DNA of 64,000 bases from Eumeta japonica (GCA_005406025.1 BGZK01000152.1:62001-126000); one strand, 5' to 3'. Positions 35,175 to 45,215 are shown, numbered from the stretch's first letter. A program made the numbers and translations. Notes: generated from the sequence alone by a model not told the origin.

Positions 35175-35453
35175 TTATATCTTTATGTAAACTAATATTT
35201 GTATATTTATAGAAGTAGATGTTTTTTTCTTCTTTGGTTTCTCCAGTACATCATTATACTCCCACCAATCTGTTCCTCTTAAACACAGCGCTGTAAAATG
35301 TCCCATGTTTGAATCAGAATCTTCGGAATCACAGGATCTTCGAGTGCTTGAATGAATTAAATTTACGGCGCCTACTAATCTGTAGTTCTCATTCTGATTA
35401 ATAGGGTTTTGAAAATTTGTTGGCAATTTATCTAATCTTACGATTTCATCCAT
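35175..35453 (-). pseudogene. C-terminal fragment of a ubiquitin-specific-protease (C19)-like domain
   Basis: A 92-codon frame contains NYRLVGAVNLIHS, then MGHFTALC and DWWEYNDVLE. This matches the pattern of the C-terminal third of C19 peptidases: a [YF]xLxGVVxHxG strand, GHYxA with the catalytic His, and WYxYDD. The Cys box is absent, so it cannot be a complete enzyme. Just before the ATG is TTTACAAG, which could be a splice acceptor. It lies between the nested piggyBac and the P transposase, inside the P-type element, and may be captured host sequence or part of an element protein. The resemblance is by motif only. Confidence 0.4.
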
Positions 35454-36045
35454 AACAGCCTTGTAAATTTCAAAAAAAAGTGTGTGTGTGTATTAGTGTA
35501 TACACGTAAGAAGTGAAACTTCTTTATGACATCATTTTTCGAAAAATGATTTACTCAAAGAGATTAAATATATTAGATAGTATATAGAGAGAACATTTCA
35601 TATTGTCTCGACTTGAAATCGCGTCATAAAAATGTTTAGCACCATCTCGTGTTAGATGTCGAAACCAGTACCAAAAACCAATATCCGACAAATTAAAATA
35701 ATTTAGCATCTGACCACTAGATGACGATATGTAAGACGTATTACTATCGTCGATATCGATATCGATAAAATTATCACATGCGTATATGAATACGTGTAAA
35801 TATAACCCAGATTAAGAAGATTAAAATAAATTCGGTATAAAATATTCAATAAAATAAAAACATTTTTCTTAAAACTTATTTTATTATTGAACCTCTTAAA
35901 TACTCATTTTGTTTATATTCCTTCGAATATAATTAGTTTAGTTAACTTTTGCCTCCTTGATAATTTTTGAAAAGCGGGATCGTATTTACATAGCGCAATT
36001 GTATTTACAATCGCTACATAGCGCAATTTAATATTAGTATATGTC
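35454..36045. other. Non-coding interior, AT-rich
   Basis: It contains a (GT)n run near 35480-35495 and a palindromic ATCGATATCGAT stretch near 35754-35766. No gene is seen. Confidence 0.5.
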
Positions 36046-36750
36046 TCAATTATTGATCTTATAATGTGCACTCTGTGATTTAATAAAGAGGTGTTTCCAA
36101 TGAATAGCTAAATCTTCGAAAACATTTACATTTAAAAATACTTCTAAAATTTTAGTAGTTATGTAATGCATATCATATTTCGAAGATACACCTCGTCCAT
36201 CATTTTCCTTTATTAATTTTCTGATGAAAATCTCTGTTGCTTTACATACTTCATAAACGTCTTTACTTGGAAATACTAATCCACCCATATCTTTAATTGT
36301 GATCAGTTTGTGGAATTCGAGTTTTTTTGACGAAACCAAGCAAGATACACAAGGTTCGCATTTAATTTTTTTCAGTAAAGTACGGGATACGAAACCTGCT
36401 ATATAACCAATAATTTGCTGTGCAGCATTTGAAACTAAACTACCATTTAGGATGTCATATAAAAATTCACAGCGTTCAATATACACAAAATCCGTTTCAA
36501 ATTCCTTTTGTAATGTATTATCTAATTCAGTATCACCTTGCAACAACAATGAAGTATCATTTATTACTTTTATTGATGATGAATTTAGTAAAGTCAAACT
36601 GTCGAGAGGAGTACAATTGCCAGAAAAAGAATCACGTAGCTCTAAGTGTCCGAGAGTCTTCTTGTATGCTGCTTTGAATTGCATGGCATTCGGGTTATTA
36701 TTATTACCACCATGGCGGCTCAAACAAGAAAAAAACATTTCAAGGTTCTG
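36046..36750 (-). pseudogene. P-element/THAP9-type transposase, C-terminal part only
   Basis: The 230-codon frame begins NLEMFFSCLSRHGG...NNPNAMQFKAAYKKTL, a block diagnostic of P/THAP9 transposases after the catalytic core. It continues through IIGYIAGFVSRTLLKKIKCEPC and ITIKDMGGLVFPSKDVYEVC to a stop at 36046-36048. About 600 N-terminal residues (THAP finger, leucine-zipper region, GTP-binding insertion and catalytic acids) are absent. Directly upstream of NLEM the sequence is AATAGTCAG and then the 151-bp tandem array. So either the gene was fused to the array by deletion or the CAG serves as a splice acceptor. It cannot encode an active enzyme. Confidence 0.85.
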
Positions 36751-37200
36751 ACTATTTTGTTGCTGATTCTTCTAGTGTAACTAAATACTCTCCCGCTCAG
36801 CAACTAATTAAAAACAGTTTTTATCAGATGTGAACACGATTTCAAGTCAGCGTAACTAGAAAATATTAACAAAAAATTAAAAAATAGACCGATCGGTACA
36901 GACTATTTTGTTGCTGATTCAACTAGTGTAACTAAACACTCTCCCGGTCACCAACTAATTAAAAACAGTTTTTATCAGATGTGAACACGATTTCAAGTCA
37001 GCGTAACTAGAAAATATTAACAAAAAATTAAAAAATCGACCGATCGATATCGACTATTTTGTTGCTGATTCTTCTAGTGTAACTAAACACTCTCCCGGTC
37101 AGCAACTAATTAAAAACAGTTTTTATCTAATATGAATACGATTTCAAGTCCGCGTAACTAGAAAAAATTAATAAAAAATTAAAATACGACCGATTGGTAC
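36745..37200. repeat. Right subterminal tandem array, about three 151-bp units, inverse of the left array
   Basis: Starting from the outer end, the first unit carries GACCGATCGATATCGAC and matches left unit 1. The second carries GACCGATCGGTACAGAC and matches left unit 3. The third begins like left unit 4 (with its GCTGAGCGGGAG variant) and breaks off at AATAGTCAG. A unit equivalent to left unit 2 is missing. Period is about 151 bases. Confidence 0.88.
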
Positions 37201-37777
37201 CGATTTCTTTCGGGAACTTTTCTGTTGAACAAAAAATTCAGTGCTCTTATTTCGGCGGGAAACCGTTCTCAATACAGCATGGTCTAAAAAATTTGAAAGA
37301 AAATGATTTCCAAATTTTTTGCGTTTCTAATATATAGCAACTAACTCATATGTCATAGTCATAGACAAAGTATGTTATTTAATGAGTTACCTTGCTACCT
37401 TTATATCAAGGTAGCATATTTCGCGAATTCTTACGATCGGCTTGAGCAAAAAAATCGTCGTTTTGGCAACTAATTAGCTACAAATTCAGGCCTTTTTTTT
37501 TAATTTTGATAATTTGGCCTCGCTAGCCTGATAGAGCTTGTTATCATGTCATACTCTTTATTATAACTCTAAAGATTTAGATGAGATAGAACCGGGATTG
37601 AGATCATTTAGACCAGCGTTTCCCAAACTTTGTTCTTCTGTGACCCGGTAAATTTAATACTCCTCCTTCGTGACCCACTTAAGTTTTTCGACCCACTGAA
37701 ATCGGTATTATGTAAAATAAAACACAGTTATTGCTAATATTTATGTATGACAATAATCTGTGAGAAATATGAAGCTG

Positions 37778-38018
37778 TTAATTTTTGACCAAGGCATCCA
37801 AATCCGCCGAAAACGATGAGAGTTTTATCCTGAGGTCTGGTTCGACTTCAAGTTGGTTTCTATATTTATTTTTGAGCTGAACTAGTGTTGAAAACCCTGC
37901 TTCACATTTATAGGTTGTGACAAAAGGCATTAAAAATTGTATTGCTTGATTAGCTACAATTGGGTATTCCTGACGCTCGAATATATCCTTGAGTGCTGTG
38001 TCACAAGAAAGTTCAATT
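37778..38018 (-). pseudogene. hAT (ZBED5-like) transposase, C-terminal dimerisation block
   Basis: The minus strand reads IELSCDTALKDIFERQEYPI, then FVTTYKCEAGFSTLVQLKNK and LEVEPDLRIKLSSF to a TAA stop at 37778-37780. This is the conserved hAT C-terminal domain, joined across the nested element to the SNVESLI block at 39368. Confidence 0.85.
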
Positions 38019-39363
38019 GGGTTTTTGAAAATTTTTTTTTTTTGCGATAAATGGAAATATCATATATAAGTTTTATAAGGAAACTATTTTTTTTTTTTTT
38101 CGCAATAGTTTAAAAGTTATTTCAAAATAAAAATTAATTTTTGAATCCAGTACCGAAGACACACCGACAGCTCGAACAAACCCGAGCGCGTGTGACGTCA
38201 TAATGTTAGTTGTCACTCATTGCAGTTGATACAGAAATAATAAGGACAGTGTATTGATTGATTTAATTCTGTTGTCATAGTTAAATATTCAAATTTATAT
38301 TGATAATGTCGAACCTTAAAGTTATCGTTCTTGTTTTGTACCATTATGTACGAATACTACAAAACAACTCTAACAAAATGTTTTAAATGTTCCCCAAGAT
38401 AGCAAACGTCGAAATAAATGGTTTCAAGCAGTGCATCGTGATAATCCCAAAACAAAATCGAATTTTTGTTGTGAAGATCATTTCGATGTAAGTATTTCTT
38501 AATACCATTGTTATTAATTATTATTTATCTAAGTATACAAATCAAACAAGTAGAGTTCAGTCAATAAATTTTTGAACTGGACTCCAAATCATAACCTTTA
38601 AAATCATAGCATTAAAAATTTTTTTGATAATTTAAAGTGCTTAAATAATAAATTCATATAGCTTTATCTAATGATTGGGATTCAATTTTTCACTTTTCAT
38701 TAATAGTTAAAGTAACTGAATAAGCTTTACTCGAACTCGATGTTCTGGACATACCGTCCTTTACAATGCAAATATTATTTTTACGACTTAGTTGAACATA
38801 ACCTATAGCTTTATCGCCATAACTCTCACGTGACGCTCTACAATTTATGAAATAAATAATTATAATTAATATAATGAAAAATAAACCCTAAATATTTTCA
38901 TTTATTATATTATTTTTAACAGACTTACATTGATGCCTTGGCACCTCGAACTTCAGCAGAATTAAACCGAACGTCAGTTTTAAAAATTGGTTATCATAAA
39001 TATATCAACATCAGGAATATTATCAGACTTTGCCTTTATAAATCCTTTATCACACATAGCTAATCGGAATCAACTAACGACACGTTTTTAACAATAAATT
39101 TTCAATATTATTGTCTAGTAACGTGTAATAGCCGTAAACTCTGTACTGTTATTAAATAGCTATAACATTATGACGTCACAACTATGGCGACCACTCATGG
39201 CGCGTTTATAGTCACGTGATTTTTTAAATTTTATCAATTTTAATCGTATATAATTAACTGAAAAATTTTTTTTCTAGTTTTTTGCATTAAATATCAATAT
39301 TATTAACAATAAAGTTTTAAAATACATGAAAAAAATCAATAAATTTTTTTTTTTCAAAATCCC
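38019..39363. mobile_element. THAP-bearing element remnant with 4-bp AATT duplication
   Basis: The ends GGG(T/A)TTTTGAAAA are inverted, and AATT stands outside each (38015-38018 and 39364-39367). Removing the insert plus one AATT rejoins the hAT coding frame as ESLI/ELSCD. Inner arms also share TGACGTCATAATGTTA in inverse (about 38192 and 39164). On the plus strand 38326-38487 encodes a degraded THAP zinc finger ending at a GTAAGT donor. The superfamily is unclear: THAP domains occur in P, Kolobok and others, but Kolobok uses TTAA. Confidence 0.7.
38326..38487 (+). pseudogene. THAP zinc-finger exon with internal stop
   Basis: The translation reads RSCFVPLCTNTTKQL, stop, then NVPQDSKRRNKWFQAVHRDN and SNFCCEDHFD, followed by a splice donor GTAAGT. 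It fits the THAP pattern C-x(2-4)-C ... W ... C-x2-H with the FxxP and W conserved. One in-frame TAA at about 38380 breaks it. A possible second exon begins after an ACAG acceptor at about 38930, but I could not recognise its content. Confidence 0.75.
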
Positions 39364-39367
39364 AATT

Positions 39368-39548
39368 AACGATTCGACATTTGAATCTGTCAAATTAGTT
39401 TCGGAGTCTAAGTTGAATGTGGAAGGGTTTCTTATCCATGCTTTGTTGCTGTTAATTGGAGAAAAATATTCTTTAAGATTGGTCTCCAGCCCTAATAAAT
39501 GTTCTTTAATTGTAGCTGAAGTATCATGTGGCAAGGAACTCATGTTAT
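39368..39548 (-). pseudogene. hAT (ZBED5-like) transposase, third block
   Basis: Between the two nested elements the frame reads NMSSLPHDTSATIKEHLLGL, EYFSPINSNKAWIRNPSTF and DSNVESLI. This is the part that leads to the C-terminal dimerisation region in ZBED5-like proteins (the SWIRDPF motif appears as KAWIRNPF-like). It is cut on both sides by insertions whose target duplications (TTAT, AATT) restore continuous sequence. Confidence 0.8.
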
Positions 39549-40086
39549 GGGCGTTTCTCTGTAAACTGGACAACTCATTCTAATGAAACTGTCTAAGCTA
39601 CTTTTTTGCTCATAATATAATAAATTTTCTTTAGGATATAAGTATTTGTCTATATATTAATATACATAAGATGAACCACAAATATTCCCATTACTTTGTG
39701 AAATAATAAGTATTTTCTGAAAAAAATATACAGGGGACTGTTGCCAAAGCCAGGGGACTGTGAACTTAAATAAAATATACAATTTTAGTAGTGAAATTAA
39801 ACGTTTTATTATTATCATAAAATTTGGAGCTTAAAAAATTAAATAACTGAAAAATAAAGAATCAACTAGGTACCTATCTTTCTGTAGCATTGTACTTAGC
39901 ACTATAATCTTAATATTTACTTGTAGCATTGTACTTAGCACTGTAATCTTAATATTTACTTTATTAAATCACATATTTGAAAATACTTTTAGTACTTTGA
40001 ATTAAACTTACACTACATAATCAGTCTCAAAAATATTTAGTCATTTATAAATATAACGCAAAATAATAAATATTGTACTTAAAGTC

Positions 40087-40907
40087 TTATTTTTTCTCGA
40101 AAACATCTACAGGTAAATCAAACTTATAAAATATTCTATTGCCTTTTAAAACTATGTTTGGATTAGACAGCTTCTGTACCACTTGGTCCATTGTAATGTC
40201 TGACACATCATCAGCATCGTATCTAAATAATTGGCCTTTATTATCACAGAATGTGACCCGGATTTCGCCATCTTCTTCATCAATCTTGTCAATTATGCTC
40301 ACATATCTATATTCCATATTTGTTTTGCCAAGCAATTTCACAACAATATAATCTCCAGTTTTGAATGGTTGTACTACAGCAGAACTAGGTCCAGCCTCAT
40401 TGTCGGATTCTGAATCAGTGTACACATCTTCTACATTAAGTTTTGGCTTGTCTTCATAAATTATTTTTCCGATATTAAAGTGCACACAATAATCATTGTC
40501 GCAAAAACAGCTTAAAGTTTTCATCACTATTTCAGTAGAATTTGATTTTATTCCCATTGGATTAAAGAATTTTCCAGTGACTTGATGGACTTTGAGGGTG
40601 CCAACGAAAGTTTTCATTTCGGTTATCACACCTGTGTTGTTCATTCGCCATAACTTATATTTATCAACTATCTTACCAGCAACCATTTTTGTTAAAAGTC
40701 TTTTCTCTTTTACGGTCTTCATCTCTGAAAAATTATCTTCTATTTGTTGTTTTAGTACTTCACCGAAAAGAGCTTTTTTTACAAGATCTTTTCTTGATTC
40801 TGGATTGTCTGCCATTTTTTGTAATTTTGTATTTGGTGTATCTGTAGGCTTTGGAATTGTACTCTTTAATCGCGATAAACGTTTTTTATACTTTAATACT
40901 TTCCTCT
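40087..40907 (-). CDS. C-terminal half of the uncharacterised element protein, internally deleted
   Basis: The open frame extends upstream of the Met at 40815 through a coiled coil (EEIKELKRKVLKYKKRL). It then reads ALFGEVLKQQIEDNF, ends one block at GKIVDKYKLW, and jumps to NNTGVITEMKTFVGTLKVHQ and MKTLSCFCDNDYCVHFNIG. It closes with an acidic tail and a small beta-rich domain (DYIVVKLLGK...RYVSIIDKI). In the family as I remember it, several hundred residues containing a YSDNCxGQ catalytic-type block separate these two parts. I therefore read this as an in-frame internal deletion derivative. The frame is otherwise intact to its stop at 40087-40089. Confidence 0.6.
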
Positions 40908-41294
40908 TCAGTTCTTTAATTTCTTCATCTCTTTTTTATTATTTCTTACAACAACTTCAGGTACCATTTGACATGAAGCAGATGCGTCAGAATCTGGAGT
41001 ATTTTCTTTAATAAATGAGTTAGTAATGTTTGCTAATACTTTTTTCTTACTGCGATACTTGGTGCAGTGCACTTTCCATTTCTTTTTAGCGTCCCGGTGT
41101 TCTCGTGGAGTCATATTCTCAACTAGCTTTCTAGTTCCTTTTTCTTTCTTCTTAAGGTACTTAAGACGTTCTTTTTCTCTAAGTTCTTCCCTTTTCTGAG
41201 GATCGTTTTTAATCTTCGCATATCGCTTTCGCTCTGCTTCCCTTTTTTTTTGTAGAATCTCTTCTTTAGTGGCTTTTTTTTTCTTTGGCGCCAT
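40908..41294 (-). CDS. Basic N-terminal half of an uncharacterised element protein
   Basis: The 128-codon frame starts MAPKKKKATKEEILQKKREA and is dominated by KxRYxKIKxDPQKREExREKERxRY-like repeats. These form a strongly basic helix that is probably DNA-binding and nuclear-localised. I recognise this pattern from many uncharacterised arthropod and cnidarian proteins with the motif (R)YxAKIKxDPEK. It ends at a stop at 40908-40910. One base gained or lost in the A-run near 40935-40942 would join it to the coiled-coil DEEIKELKRKVLKYKKRL that opens the frame of the next ORF, so the two were one protein. Confidence 0.65.
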   Translation of the reverse strand: MAPKKKKATKEEILQKKREAERKRYAKIKNDPQKREELREKERLKYLKKKEKGTRKLVENMTPREHRDAKKKWKVHCTKYRSKKKVLANITNSFIKENTPDSDASASCQMVPEVVVRNNKKEMKKLKN

Positions 41295-41557
41295 TTCCTA
41301 ATCTAAAACAATAACAAGTATATCTTAGAGGCTGCGCAAGTATTACGTTGGTATTTTTTTGTAATTATGAATAAGTTTGTAGACTTAAGTAATAAGTTTG
41401 GAATATTTTTTAAATAAACTTTACTTACACTGTATTCAACATAGAATGACTTATAAATATGAAACATTTTGTCAAAAATATGCTAAGCAAACCCCCTCCG
41501 TTCCTATAATGCTTACGTAATACTTGAATTGCCTCTTAGACAGTCCCTGGGTGCAAA

Positions 41558-41592
41558 ACAGTCCCCTGTCTTGTAAAGAGACAGGGGACTGT
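41558..41592. repeat. Subterminal hairpin of CAGGGGACTG motifs
   Basis: ACAGTCCCCTGTCT and AGACAGGGGACTGT form perfect 14-base inverted arms around an 8-base loop. Further CAGGGGACTG copies are at 39731-39740, 39751-39760 and 42125-42134, with near-copies at 41541-41550 and 41926. They may be transposase-binding sites of the TTAT element. Confidence 0.75.
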
Positions 41593-42319
41593 TTAATTTG
41601 GTTTCATTGAAGACTAGTCCAAAATGTAATTGAACTATGCTATTTAACTGCACATAGGAAATATGCATTTATTGTACCAATTTAAATATTTGAAAGAATC
41701 ATTAAAATACATAAATAGAAATTTAAAAAATCCTTACCAGTGGACTGTTGGCTTTGAGGTTACAACGCGGGTTCCACGGAAGGACGCTCGCACACTACTA
41801 AATAAGATGGCGTCCGAGCCATCATGGCGGCAACCGCGCAAACTTCAGACTTGTTACGTTTCGTTACACGCAGAAAAGGCGTTGTTTAACCTTTAGGTTA
41901 CGTGACACCTAATTTAAAATATAGACAGGGGAACTGTTCTCAAAATGCGAAGACAAAGTTTCATTGTTTTTTTTTTAAATTGTAAAATAATATTTATGCA
42001 AAATAAATGGGTCTCATGATCAAACAAACAGTATTGATATAACAATATATTAATTACATTAATTGCAATAAATACTGTCTCGAATAATTTAGTTTGAAGT
42101 AACTAAACAGCTTTGGTGACATGCCAGGGGACTGGTTTTGAAGAACTATAAAATGTTTTTAGTATAATAAAGTTTATTTTTATGGATTTTTAATTTTGTG
42201 CAGCGGTAGATTAAGGTATTGATTTTTGGAATTACTTACGAAATATTTACGATATCTATTTTTTTAAACAAAATCAGCCTGGGACAATGAGTTGCCCAGT
42301 TTACAGAGAAACGCCCTTA

Positions 42320-43786
42320 TACTTTTTGTAATTCAGTTAACTTAGTAAACGCTGTGTAATTCCTCGTTTCAGCACGACGTGACCACAGATTAAGTTTTTT
42401 TTCTTGCAGCTTCGACCTTGTCCTGTACTTTAAAAACAGTTATATTGTTGCCTTGTAATGTCATGTTTAGATTATTTAAAAATCAAAAATATCGGAAATG
42501 TAGGCAACCTTTACCAACCAATTAATATCACGAAATCTGTCCTTCAATTCAAATATTACGTCTCTGGCTGTTGGGGGATTTTCTTCCAAGGACACTGCAA
42601 CTTCTGTTTTCAATTCAATAAGCCTTTTTAAAACATTCCCTCTTGATAGCCATCGCACCTCACAGTGTAAAGAAGATGTTCGTGATCGCTTTCCATTTCT
42701 TGGCATAGAGTGGAGAATATTCTTGAATTCAGTGGACGAGATTTTATATAGTTTATGAACTTGACACACTCTTGCAGTGTTTCAGTTAGAGGCAATGGCA
42801 TTTTTTTGGCTGCCAACGCCTCTCTGTGAATACTACAAGGCGTCCATACATATTCTGGTGCTACGGCTTTTACCCTTGTATAAAGCCCAGTACGAATGCC
42901 TGACATCGCGCGTCCTCCATCGCTACTTAATCCTACACACTTATTCCATTCAATGTCATTTTTGTTCATATAATCATTAATCAACTTAAATATTTCTTCT
43001 GCTGTAGTTCTTGATGGTAAAAGTTTACAAAACAAAAATTCTTCGTGAGTAGTACCTTCAAAATCATATCTCACGAAATATATCATGTTGGCATAATCTG
43101 ATATGTCTGTACTTTCATCAACTTGCTAGGAAAAATAATGGCATGATTTAAGATGACTTACAATAGTTTTTTCAATATCATCTGCTATATCCACAATTCT
43201 ACGCTTTACCGTGTTATTCGATAAAGCTAACTGATTTATTAGGTTTACCTGTTTTTTTTTCAAATAATCGCGATGCTAAAATTTTTATAGCCGGAAGTAT
43301 TATCTTCTCACCAATTACGTGTGGATAGCCAGACTGGGTTATTAATTGTGAAATTTCATAAGAGGCCAGTACAACATTAGGAGTTTGTTTACTTTGCGAA
43401 AAAATTGATTCCATATTTTTCTTTCTAGAATTTAACAATCTTTTCTTATTCACAAAGAACTCTTTTGGCTTTTCTTTGTACTCAGGATGTTTCAGTTCCA
43501 AATGCCGCATCAATTTTGAAGGTTTCATAGATTCGTTTGCAAGTTCTGTATTACAAATCACACACAGTGGTTTATTATCTCTGCTTTCTATAAAGCCGAA
43601 TTGAATATAATCTTCAAGATATTGTCGGATCCAAGAGTCCTTCTTCTTTTTTGCAACACTTATCTGTGCATCGTGCGACCGTTTTTTGGATTCACTATTA
43701 GAACTTGTACTTGGATGTACATCACTCAACTGTTGACCTGAGCTGCTATCCGAACTTGTACTTTGTTTTATTAACCACTTATTCAT
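42320..43786 (-). pseudogene. hAT (ZBED5-like) transposase, N-terminal two thirds
   Basis: ATG at 43786 opens a Ser-rich lead, then a BED finger (LCVICNTELANESMK...MRHLELKHPEY, about residues 70-110). After a break at about 43214-43086 the core follows with QVDESTDISDYANMIYF (first Asp), WNKCVGLSSDGGRAMSG (second Asp), CSIHREALAAKKM and FINYIKSRPLNSRIF. Another frame (42769-42476) has EVRWLSRGNVLKRLIELK and INWLVKVAYISDIF. A readable but frame-shifted piece (NLNMTLQGN, then LNLWSRRAETRNY) runs to the nested element at 42316. These blocks are typical of the ZBED5/SCAND3-type hAT branch. At least three frameshifts are present. Confidence 0.88.
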
Positions 43787-44140
43787 TGTTAGTATTTACA
43801 TTAAATAACCGTTTTATAAATAATACGTAATTTGAATCATACACCACGCGCGGGTGTAAGAAGTGCTAATGAAACAAAAGCTAGCTACAACGTTCAATGA
43901 GTGTACCCCTAGCAACCCCTGCGCCGCGCCGTTCGCGCCACGACACGACGCGTGCGCCATTTGTTACTATCCGTGCTATCCGTCCGTCGAGCGCTCATCA
44001 TTTTCTCGGTAGTCAAGATATAAAATCGTCCCTCTTCTAGTACTTATTTAAAATATGAAGCCAATGCTGCGACCTGGTATTTTTTTTTGGCGATCCGGTA
44101 CCGGGTCGCGACCCACCAGATGGGAAACGCTGATTTAGAC

Positions 44141-45211
44141 ACAAGGTCATCAGTCGATATAAAAATGGGCAATTTAGCCAAAAAATAACATGAAAAATTA
44201 AAACCTTTGCAGTGTTGATCTGCTTAACAATTACAAGTAGATTAATGCTTGTAATGCGCTGATGCTGTAAAACATGTTTATTTTAATATCTTTTGTTTTT
44301 GTGAAAACTTTCTGTTTTACATTTATGTAAAACAAAAATAATGATTCGTTTGATTTTATTATTCAGTATCTGCAACACTGATCTTTGCTTGGGTTAATGG
44401 AAGGTTTAAAGTTTTTTACATGCAAGATAATTTATGAAATAGAAAAAAAAAATTAAAAATCCATATAGATTGTTTTTTTTTTAATTAAGATTCTTAATAT
44501 TTAATAGAATCAATTTAGACAATTTAAGAAGAATTGTCGTAATGATACTTTTACTTGTCAATACTTAAAAGTCTAACACCGCAATGTATAATGCTGCAAC
44601 TGTTAAAAAATTAAATATTTTCAAATCAAAATTTTTTAATGGTTTAATTTAGGTTTATACGAAGATCTTTATATTCATAGTGTGACGAGGATTCTTTGGT
44701 TCTTTTGGTGATAAGTGTAATTTCAATAAACTCTTTCTCTTCCTCACTCTGTAAAAGACTACCTAGAGATGTGCTCTATGTGTAAAAATAGGTTTTTTAG
44801 GTATATAACAATGAAGTCGACAGTCTAATCTTGTGCTTTGTATATTGTGATAGTAAATACAAGTTTTACTGGAAACTGATGTTGTTACAAGATACGTCCA
44901 AGTTAACTATTTGTCAAATTAAGAGTGATCCTCGGAATATACACTTCTTTGCTGGAAAGTTTGCTAGTAATAATTTTTGCTTTTACAATGTTACTACACA
45001 AATCTGTATATTTTTTTTTTCATTCATTCATAATTAATCTCATTCACTTACATAAACCTTCTGGTAAGACATTATATATTTTTTTCGTTTTAGTTCATGT
45101 AGTGGCAAATCCGAAATATTGAATTAAGGAATTCAGTTTTGAATTCAAGGACTCCTTGATTTTTTTATTGAGCCATAGCTATGGTATATTTTATACTCTC
45201 CGGGATGTTTG
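44141..45211. other. AT-rich DNA, no gene seen
   Basis: Probably EndoG intron sequence or old repeats. Short plus-strand frames at 44831-45122 have no recognisable content. Confidence 0.5.
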
Positions 45212-45215
45212 TTAA

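Larger units (their letters stand above)
20402..37538. mobile_element. P/THAP9-superfamily composite element carrying three nested transposons
   Basis: The ends AGCTCTATCAGG and CCTGATAGAGCT are inverted, and TGTTATCAT stands outside both (20393-20401 and 37539-37547), a perfect 9-bp duplication. If one T is counted differently it is 8 bp, the usual P length. The inverted similarity continues inward for about 800 bases, including a segment with ATATCAAGGTAGCA and the 151-bp tandem units. A P-type transposase C-terminus lies by the right arm at 36046-36750. Remove the nested MULE, hAT and piggyBac and about 6.4 kb of the original element remains, without the N-terminal THAP and most of the RNase-H domain. 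It lies in what would be the first intron of the EndoG-like gene. Assigning the ends and the transposase to one element is inference from their position. Confidence 0.75.
39549..42316 (-). mobile_element. Unclassified DNA element with 4-bp TTAT duplication
   Basis: The inverted ends GGGCGTTTCTCTGTAAACTGG are nearly identical over more than 30 bases, and TTAT stands outside both (39545-39548 and 42317-42320). It is inserted in the coding sequence of a ZBED5-like hAT, which shows it moved after that element. Copies of CAGGGGACTG lie in both subterminal regions. The two minus-strand ORFs inside belong to an uncharacterised protein family; no named superfamily fits confidently (4-bp duplications are known for Sola and Chapaev). 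Confidence 0.75.
37614..44132 (-). mobile_element. hAT transposon (ZBED5-like) containing two other insertions
   Basis: The ends CAGCGTTTCCCAAA and the inverse TGGGAAACGCTG pair, and ATTTAGAC stands exactly outside both (37606-37613 and 44133-44140). Without the two nested elements (38019-39363 and 39549-42316) it is about 2.4 kb. Subterminal sequence at both ends has GTGACCC/GGGTCGCGACCC motifs. The transposase is on the minus strand and split into four blocks. Confidence 0.93.

Noticed and set aside
36046..37538. Idea that the right arm holds a complete active P transposase
   Set aside because: Only the C-terminal part is readable; THAP and catalytic regions are absent anywhere in the element.
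38326..38487. Idea that the THAP exon supplies the missing N-terminus of the P transposase
   Set aside because: It lies outside the P-type element, on the opposite strand, within a separate insertion having its own AATT duplication.
39274..39367. Tail of a 99-codon frame (NLLIFFMYF and following)
   Set aside because: The frame runs out of the hAT block into the THAP element's AT-rich terminus; the extra residues are read-through, not protein.
40592..41011. 139-codon plus-strand ORF with hydrophobic stretches
   Set aside because: It lies opposite the junction of the two element ORFs; hydrophobicity is explained by the complement of Lys/Glu codons.
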